In this document: one piece after another, positions 22,923-27,458 of the stretch
Layout: every line of letters begins with the position of its first letter
Position numbering within the stretch: the stretch's first letter is position 1
Source: a virus
Virus record (IMG/VR): IMGVR_UViG_3300022169_000024
Span: 1 to 27,458 of that record
Reading direction: 5' to 3' (one strand)
Length of the DNA stretch: 27,458 bases
Notes under the pieces: generated by a model
What the model was told of the DNA's origin: nothing
The model's input: the letters and a program-made list of their open reading frames with translations, nothing else
Database searches by the model: none
Position numbers and translations under genes: made by a program

Positions 22923-24092
22923 TTAATATATAAAGTATTGACCTTTAGTTGGGTTTTCTAACGTATCAGTCATTATATATCTAGCTGCATCTATACAATC
23001 AGGATGTGCACCTGTAGGCTTTTGTAGCTGATTACCTTCTTTGTCTGTAGACCAGACATATCCTTGTAGTTCTCTTATTAGATTTTTGCTATTAGATGTT
23101 ATGTATATTTCATTTTGGTTAATTAAGTTTAATCCATACACTACTGAATCTCTTCCTTTGCTAACTCCACTTATAAGATGACCATAACTTTGCAATTCTG
23201 CAATTGATTTTGGTTCTGCTGAATCAGCAACGACTCTATCTACTATCTGTTTATCAAACAAGAATCTACTAATATCACTATTAAGCATTCCTTTCTTATA
23301 TAGTACCTCATCAAATATATATGCTTGATTCCATTTATATAAAGCAATTAAGGTTGTAGGGTCTACAGAATATCCAAAGTCCATACCATACCCTAATAAT
23401 CTAATACCATCAGGCAAGTTGTCTATTTGTTTCCAGTCAGATATACACGCTCCTTGCAACGAACCAGTTTGACCAAGACCATAAACATTCCACCAGTTTC
23501 TCCAATATGTAGATGTCTTAGCTTTCTCTCTAGCTTTCTCAATCTCATCTACTATGGTAATAGGTAAACTATCGTTGTCTTTATAAGTTAATGTTATATA
23601 GTCAACATCTTTTTGACCTATTACTTCTTTATCAACCCAGAATAAAGATGATGGATTATAATCTAACCAAACATTTCCTGATGTTCTTACTACTAATTGA
23701 TTGTACGCATCAAACGGAATATTATTAGCCTCATTCATGTATAAATCAGTTCGTCTTGCTCCTCTAAGTTTATCAGGCTGATCCGTACTAAAGAACTCAA
23801 TATAACTTCCGTTTGTAAAAGTATATTTTAAAGTACTCTTATTGAATTGATTATCTTTGTATCTATGTAAACCTTTAAGAATACTTAGAAAGTCCTTTAA
23901 AGCGCCTCTACGTAAGTGTGGTACACTCTCAGACACTACACTTATCTCCTTGTCAGGATTTTTAATAGCATAATCTATTAGAATAAGTAAAATACAAATT
24001 GTCTTACCAGCTGATGTTCCACCTCTTACAACTTTTATCCTACTATCTAATGATCTTAATTTAGTTAACGCTTCGGTTTTTTTAACCTGCAT
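22923..24092 (-). CDS. terL: Terminase large subunit
   Basis: The 389-residue product has both terminase domains. The ATPase has Walker A GGTSAGKT (24-31), Walker B DLYMNE (116-121) with the catalytic Glu121, and a WLDYNPSS motif (142-149). The RNase-H-like nuclease has Asp238 in LGYGMDFGY, Asp290 in VVADSAEPK and Asp368 in HPDCIDAARY. These drive ATP-dependent DNA translocation and cut genome concatemers. It resembles the PBSX/phage-terminase group by motif style. It follows the small-subunit gene by one base. The length is slightly short but complete. Confidence 0.95.
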   Translation of the reverse strand: MQVKKTEALTKLRSLDSRIKVVRGGTSAGKTICILLILIDYAIKNPDKEISVVSESVPHLRRGALKDFLSILKGLHRYKDNQFNKSTLKYTFTNGSYIEFFSTDQPDKLRGARRTDLYMNEANNIPFDAYNQLVVRTSGNVWLDYNPSSLFWVDKEVIGQKDVDYITLTYKDNDSLPITIVDEIEKAREKAKTSTYWRNWWNVYGLGQTGSLQGACISDWKQIDNLPDGIRLLGYGMDFGYSVDPTTLIALYKWNQAYIFDEVLYKKGMLNSDISRFLFDKQIVDRVVADSAEPKSIAELQSYGHLISGVSKGRDSVVYGLNLINQNEIYITSNSKNLIRELQGYVWSTDKEGNQLQKPTGAHPDCIDAARYIMTDTLENPTKGQYFIY

Positions 24093-24093
24093 A

Positions 24094-24336
24094 CTAATCT
24101 ATAAACAAAGGTAAATCTTCGTTGATTGTTATATCCTTAGTTTCTCTTGGTTTACCTGCATAATAGTTATAAAACAATTGCACATATTTAAAGTCTCCTT
24201 TTTTTAAACCTTCCATTAATGCAGTATGTGCTAATGGTTCTAATGGCGTAAGTTTCTCTATTAACTCTAACTCAATTGCCTTAGGTTTACGGCCTGCATT
24301 GTCTCTTGCACCGCCATTGTATTTCCTTTTATCCAT
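24094..24336 (-). CDS. terS: Terminase small subunit
   Basis: The 80-residue protein begins MDKRKYNGGARDNAGRKPKA. The GGARDNAGRKP motif is typical of the N-terminus of small terminase and related packaging proteins in Bacteroidota and other phages. It ends in a helical part and an acidic tail (NEDLPLFID). Small terminases recognise the packaging site and control the large subunit. At 80 residues it is shorter than most, so it may hold only the DNA-binding and oligomerisation helices. It lies one base upstream of terL. Confidence 0.75.
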   Translation of the reverse strand: MDKRKYNGGARDNAGRKPKAIELELIEKLTPLEPLAHTALMEGLKKGDFKYVQLFYNYYAGKPRETKDITINEDLPLFID

Positions 24337-24359
24337 TTGAAAAAGATTGATTATTCAAT

Positions 24360-24372
24360 TATACAATAATAT
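24360..24372 (-). promoter_or_regulatory. Partial copy of the shared element before terS
   Basis: ATATTATTGTATA on the minus strand is identical over 13 bases to the core of the copy at 9520-9532. Here it lies 24 bp upstream of the terS ATG instead of at the start codon. This placement argues more for a transcription signal than a ribosome-binding signal. The gap is only 52 bp. Confidence 0.35.
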
Positions 24373-24388
24373 CTTTAACGTTTTGTTA

Positions 24389-24847
24389 TTAAGCAAACAC
24401 AATACCTTTCTTATTTAATAATATATTTTTGTTTTTTATTTTATTATTCAATTTGTTTATTTCACTAACTAATTGTTTATTTACTTCTGTTAGTTTCTCA
24501 TTAGTTTGTTTTATCTTAAGATATTTATTTAGCATGCTATCAGTTTGGTTGTTCTCTAATACCATTTCATCTTGCAATAATTCTAATTTAGATTTTATAT
24601 CTAAGTACATAGAACTTAAAGACACACTTTGATCCGACCAAATAGGAAAGTTTTTTAATCCATGTATTACTGTAGCATGGTTCTTATTAACAGATCTACC
24701 TATAGTAGCTAATGATTCTATTGTGTATTCTTTACATAAAGCATAGTATAAAGCCCTAGCCTCTACAAATTCTCTTCTCTGTATAGTGTTATCTATGTTT
24801 ATATTTATATTGCTATTTACTAATTCTTTAATCGTTTTCAATTCCAT
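24389..24847 (-). CDS. DnaA domain IV-like DNA-binding protein with coiled coil
   Basis: The 152-residue product carries the DnaA C-terminal DNA-binding domain: REFVEARALYYALCKEYTIE (25-44), SLATIGRSVNKNHATVIHGL (45-64), with the signature-like NHATVIHGL replacing DHTTVLHAL. In DnaA this helix-turn-helix binds the 9-bp DnaA box. The AAA+ domain is missing. Instead a long coiled coil follows (about 95-143), probably for dimerisation. It overlaps the upstream 77-codon gene by 20 bp and precedes terS. It could mark a phage origin, regulate late genes or compete for host DnaA boxes. Confidence 0.82.
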   Translation of the reverse strand: MELKTIKELVNSNININIDNTIQRREFVEARALYYALCKEYTIESLATIGRSVNKNHATVIHGLKNFPIWSDQSVSLSSMYLDIKSKLELLQDEMVLENNQTDSMLNKYLKIKQTNEKLTEVNKQLVSEINKLNNKIKNKNILLNKKGIVFA

Positions 24848-25061
24848 AATCTTGTATTATTATATCTATTTCTTTTAATGTTAAATGTTCTGCTTCTTTT
24901 ATTGCTTTTAATATTCCTGCACATGTTTCATATTCTTCATGAAACTCATATAGTTTTATTGCTTCTTCGAGTTCTTTAATACTAGCACCATCACTTATGT
25001 CTAAAAGCGCCAAGTAGTAAGCCTCATTTATGTTTTTTAAAACACGATAATGTGCCTTCAT
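24828..25061 (-). CDS. Unknown 77-residue helical protein
   Basis: The product begins MKAHYRVLKNINEAYYLALL and consists of several short amphipathic helices (KELEEAIKLYEFHEEYETCA, then AEHLTLKEIDIIIQDYGIEN). No motif is recognised. It lies 10 bp after the exonuclease gene and overlaps the start of the DnaA-like gene by 20 bp, so it is probably co-expressed with both. Confidence 0.7.
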   Translation of the reverse strand: MKAHYRVLKNINEAYYLALLDISDGASIKELEEAIKLYEFHEEYETCAGILKAIKEAEHLTLKEIDIIIQDYGIEND

Positions 25062-25071
25062 ATTACTAATA

Positions 25072-26109
25072 CTATTCTAATGTTCCTTTTATTACATATT
25101 CGTTTAATTCTTCTGTTTGATTAATAAAATAACTTTTAAATACTTTTAAGGCGTATTCAACTTTATCTTTACCAGCATTATAAAAACTTTCCTTGACATC
25201 ATATATACCAAGATCACCTGAAGACTTATCAATAACGAAAAACTTAAAATCTTTATAATCTATTTTAAATAAATTACAATATATATAAACTTGAACATCA
25301 TATCCGTATTTCTTAGCTGCCCAAGTAAAACCTTTTAAATCACTTGTTGTTTTTAAATCTGCAATATAATCAAACCCTAATACATCGGCTTTAGCTCTAA
25401 ATGGAAATCCCTGCAATATGTCAAACTCAGGTACCTCAAACTTAGCTCCTCTAGTCAAGTCTTGCCATATATCGTTTTGTAACAAAGCATCTGCAGTATA
25501 CATAGCTTTATCATATTCCTTTCTCGTAAATACAAATTGTGAACTACCTACTTCAGCCACCTTTTCTTTATATTTCTTAGTTACAGCTGATTGTACTTCT
25601 ACAACATGGCACAATGTATCTAACTTATCAGGTTCTAAAGCAGCTAAGTGTATTAGTCTACCTATTTTAAACGCTCCTGAGTCTGATTTAAAGTTTAAAG
25701 ATCTAGCATAACTTTTTGGTGAATCAAGTAAGTTTTTTATTGCTGAGCTACTTAATGCATATTTGCCTAGTTCTCCATAATAAAAACTATCATCATACAT
25801 TCTACTTAATAGCTTAGGCTTATCCCAAACATCACCATTTAATAATTTTATCTTTTCAACCCTTTCTTTGCTTTTAATATATATAGATCTCATATCTTCT
25901 ATAGGAACAAAGCAAGTATCTGGTCCTTTCATAGATGGAATCAAATTCAATCTTAAAGCTTCTAATTCCTGTTGAGTTTCAAATTTATATTGTTCTGCAT
26001 CTATAACAACGTTAACACCACCTTTTGCCATAGCCCAATCTAAAAAGCTAATCTTAGGTGTTTTAAATGTTATGTGTTTCCACTTAGGATTTTTTTCTAC
26101 TAATATCAT
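25072..26109 (-). CDS. PD-(D/E)XK exonuclease, RecE/DUF3799-like
   Basis: The 345-residue protein has a DUF3799-type PD-(D/E)XK nuclease domain from about residue 112. Motifs in order are GRLIHLA (150-156, His154), Glu225 or Glu228 in FEVPEF, Asp242 in RAKADVL, DLK at 251-253, and QVYIY (273-277). Related exonuclease VIII proteins degrade one strand of double-stranded DNA so that an annealing protein can act. The partner here would be the ERF protein at 435-977, unusually far away. The first 110 residues are an additional N-terminal region without a clear match. It starts 3 bp after the MazG-like stop. Confidence 0.85.
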   Translation of the reverse strand: MILVEKNPKWKHITFKTPKISFLDWAMAKGGVNVVIDAEQYKFETQQELEALRLNLIPSMKGPDTCFVPIEDMRSIYIKSKERVEKIKLLNGDVWDKPKLLSRMYDDSFYYGELGKYALSSSAIKNLLDSPKSYARSLNFKSDSGAFKIGRLIHLAALEPDKLDTLCHVVEVQSAVTKKYKEKVAEVGSSQFVFTRKEYDKAMYTADALLQNDIWQDLTRGAKFEVPEFDILQGFPFRAKADVLGFDYIADLKTTSDLKGFTWAAKKYGYDVQVYIYCNLFKIDYKDFKFFVIDKSSGDLGIYDVKESFYNAGKDKVEYALKVFKSYFINQTEELNEYVIKGTLE

Positions 26110-26112
26110 ATC

Positions 26113-26418
26113 TTATTTATTATCTTTTATAAAAGTACCATTTTGCATTGTTCCTGTTCTATTTGATATAACCACGTAAGCGGACTCAATACAATCTTCT
26201 ATAGTTAAACCCTCTAATGCAGCTAAGTTAGTTAATACTACTACTATATCGCCTATAGCATCTATTATTTCAGGTTTGTCTCTATTAAGTAAAGCCTTGG
26301 CTAACTCGCCACATTCTTCTTGCAACTTAACATATTGAGTTTTAGAATCTCCTTGGGATAATATCCCTTTGTTACGTGCCCATTCTCTAATTGGTGCAAA
26401 TTCATTTTTAAATTTCAT
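26113..26418 (-). CDS. MazG-like nucleotide pyrophosphohydrolase
   Basis: This 101-residue single-domain protein has the all-alpha NTP pyrophosphatase motif: KLQEECGELAKALL with E34, E35 and E38, then EIIDAIGDIVVVL with E50, D53 and D57. These acidic residues bind two or three magnesium ions. Phage MazG-like enzymes hydrolyse (d)NTPs to monophosphates and shape the nucleotide pool. Next to a ThyA-fold enzyme with a dCMP-type residue, a dCTP-type specificity would make sense but is not shown. It lies 50 bp after the ThyA-like gene and 3 bp before the exonuclease gene. Confidence 0.88.
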   Translation of the reverse strand: MKFKNEFAPIREWARNKGILSQGDSKTQYVKLQEECGELAKALLNRDKPEIIDAIGDIVVVLTNLAALEGLTIEDCIESAYVVISNRTGTMQNGTFIKDNK

Positions 26419-26442
26419 TTTAATTATGTTTTAAATTATGTT

Positions 26443-26450
26443 CAAATATA
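26443..26450 (-). promoter_or_regulatory. Possible -7 box before the MazG-like gene
   Basis: TATATTTG on the minus strand matches the Bacteroidota -7 consensus exactly and lies in a gene gap, 25 bp before the ATG. No TTG or TTTG is found 19-21 bp upstream, so only half of a promoter is visible. Confidence 0.35.
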
Positions 26451-26467
26451 AACAAAAGTTTAACTAT

Positions 26468-27103
26468 CTATATTACTTTATTTAAAAAATTACTATATAA
26501 ATGTATATTGTGTGCAAAATGATAATACTCACCAACTTTTATGTTTAATTTTAAAGACACTAATTCTTGTAATTTACTAAAACAATATTGATCATTACAA
26601 AACCCATACCAAAGATCATTTGATCTCATCATCACAGACATATTTAATTTATCGTTAATTATAGTAAATTGAATCGCATAAGTGCAAGGTGTGTCGTTAG
26701 AGTAAGTATCTATTTCTTTGCCATCATATATAGAAATTGTAGCTTGTCTTGTATTGTTATTTGTTCTTAATATATCTATTACTTTATCTAATTGATTGTT
26801 TCTATTCCATTGCCAACCATAATTAGATCTAACATTACCATCCTCATCCATCATATTTTTCCATATAGGTGCATATTTTGATATTTCTATAGCTGATGGA
26901 TCTCCTGATAAATACCAATCCCATTCTCTATCAGCATACTTATTAGACCAATTTCTAACTTTGTTATTTATCTTGTTATCTAAAGGATTTAATATTGTAA
27001 ACCCTCTATTAAATAAAGCTTTAGTATTAGCAAAATTAATACCATAGCAAGTTATTAAATGATAATACTTTTCAAATGCTTCATTTGCGTTGTTAAATTT
27101 CAT
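26468..27103 (-). CDS. Thymidylate-synthase-fold nucleotide enzyme, dCMP-type active site
   Basis: The 211-residue protein has the ThyA fold: REWDWYLSGD (59-68), SNYGWQW (93-99), catalytic Cys140 in DTPCTYAI, RSND (160-163), and the HLY end (201-203). Distances match E. coli ThyA exactly: Cys to Arg is 20, Arg to the next key residue is 11, and that residue to His is 30. The residue at E. coli Asn177 is Asp171 here. Asn177 makes ThyA specific for dUMP, while T4 dCMP hydroxymethylase has Asp. dCMP methylation or hydroxymethylation is thus possible. Many phage relatives are annotated thymidylate synthase. Neighbours are a probable PLP enzyme and a MazG-like protein. Confidence 0.85.
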   Translation of the reverse strand: MKFNNANEAFEKYYHLITCYGINFANTKALFNRGFTILNPLDNKINNKVRNWSNKYADREWDWYLSGDPSAIEISKYAPIWKNMMDEDGNVRSNYGWQWNRNNQLDKVIDILRTNNNTRQATISIYDGKEIDTYSNDTPCTYAIQFTIINDKLNMSVMMRSNDLWYGFCNDQYCFSKLQELVSLKLNIKVGEYYHFAHNIHLYSNFLNKVI

Positions 27104-27113
27104 GTTTGTTTTT

Positions 27114-27458
27114 TTATATAAAATCTTTTAAATCATTCCAATCTCTATACGAATGTACTAATTTTTTATCAATTGTAGGCAAAGGTGCTTCACCAGCTAC
27201 ATTAAAAAACCAATCACCATGTTTACCATATCTATTCATGTAGTCCCAACCTTTTGAATCATAACTATTCTCACAATCAAATTCTTTAGGTATTAAATCA
27301 GCTTTAGAATTAAAAGGTTTATGATAAGAAAAAAACTCAGATCTACCTAATTCACCGTGTTGTATGTTTCTAGATACAGCAACAGATTTAAAATTAGTTG
27401 TAGGCAATGATATTTGAAGAGATCTAGTCAATACGCCTGTAGATATTACAGACCACAT
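27114..27458 (-). CDS. Probable PLP-dependent enzyme, C-terminal part (partial)
   Basis: The frame is open to the window edge. Its first Met codon is the last three bases, so the true start lies outside. The 114 visible residues hold WSVISTGVLTRSLQISLP, SYDSKGWDYMNRYGKHGDWF and FNVAGEAPLP. The pattern of a Gly-Val-Leu-x-Arg-x-Leu-Gln stretch followed by a YDxKxW motif resembles small phage proteins annotated as fold-type II PLP enzymes (threonine synthase or ACC deaminase-like). The PLP lysine would be in the missing N-terminal part. It lies 10 bp before the ThyA-like gene. The assignment is from memory and moderately uncertain. Confidence 0.5.
   Translation of the reverse strand: MWSVISTGVLTRSLQISLPTTNFKSVAVSRNIQHGELGRSEFFSYHKPFNSKADLIPKEFDCENSYDSKGWDYMNRYGKHGDWFFNVAGEAPLPTIDKKLVHSYRDWNDLKDFI

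Noticed and set aside
1-27458. CRISPR arrays, tRNA genes, insertion sequences, integrase or attachment sites
   Set aside because: No spaced direct repeats, cloverleaf-like stretches, transposase motifs or tyrosine/serine recombinase motifs were seen when reading both strands by eye. A tRNAscan or repeat search could still find weak cases.

Overview
The window is an AT-rich stretch of a tailed double-stranded DNA phage (class Caudoviricetes). Every supportable gene lies on the minus strand, so transcription runs from high to low coordinates. The genes are packed with TAATG and ATGA stop/start overlaps, and Shine-Dalgarno sites are almost absent. The clear promoter-like elements match the Bacteroidota housekeeping consensus (TTTG or TTG, a 19-21 bp spacer, TAnnTTTG). 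Several proteins (DUF3127-type SSB, XkdF-type protease, the NARSPYY tail protein, the LamG fibre) resemble types I associate with marine flavobacterial phages. A marine Flavobacteriia host is therefore likely, but this is inference. No integrase, repressor, tRNA or rRNA was seen.

Layout in the direction of transcription. (1) 27458-24389, nucleotide and DNA metabolism: the end of a probable PLP-dependent enzyme, a thymidylate-synthase-fold enzyme with a dCMP-type active-site residue, a MazG-like pyrophosphohydrolase, a PD-(D/E)XK exonuclease, a small unknown and a DnaA domain-IV protein with a coiled coil. (2) 24336-22308, packaging: small and large terminase, then three tiny genes behind a good promoter, closed by a strong terminator. 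(3) 22204-13077, tail: an apparent chaperone-like gene with a -1 ribosomal frameshift at a T9 run, tail-completion proteins, three large tail proteins and a short tape measure. (4) 13045-6931, head: XkdF-like protease, small Cys-rich protein, fibre-like protein, scaffold-like protein, major capsid, probable tail tube, portal with an extra C-terminal domain, and a connector. Strong terminators follow the capsid gene and the next gene. (5) 6943-3174, three coupled microgenes and the fibre/adhesin genes, including a double-LamG protein. (6) 3172-1960, lysis: two small membrane proteins, an M15 peptidase and a 3TM holin. (7) 1835-1, recombination and replication: NinG, ERF annealase, SSB-like protein and the start of another gene, under two further Bacteroidota-type promoters.

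Notable points: the tail module lies between terminase and head genes, and the portal lies downstream of the capsid. The chaperone-like gene has a conserved -1 extension with no start codon of its own. The ThyA-fold enzyme carries Asp where dUMP-specific enzymes carry Asn. A 16-base motif abuts the start codons of three head genes. Eight genes shorter than 60 codons are listed.
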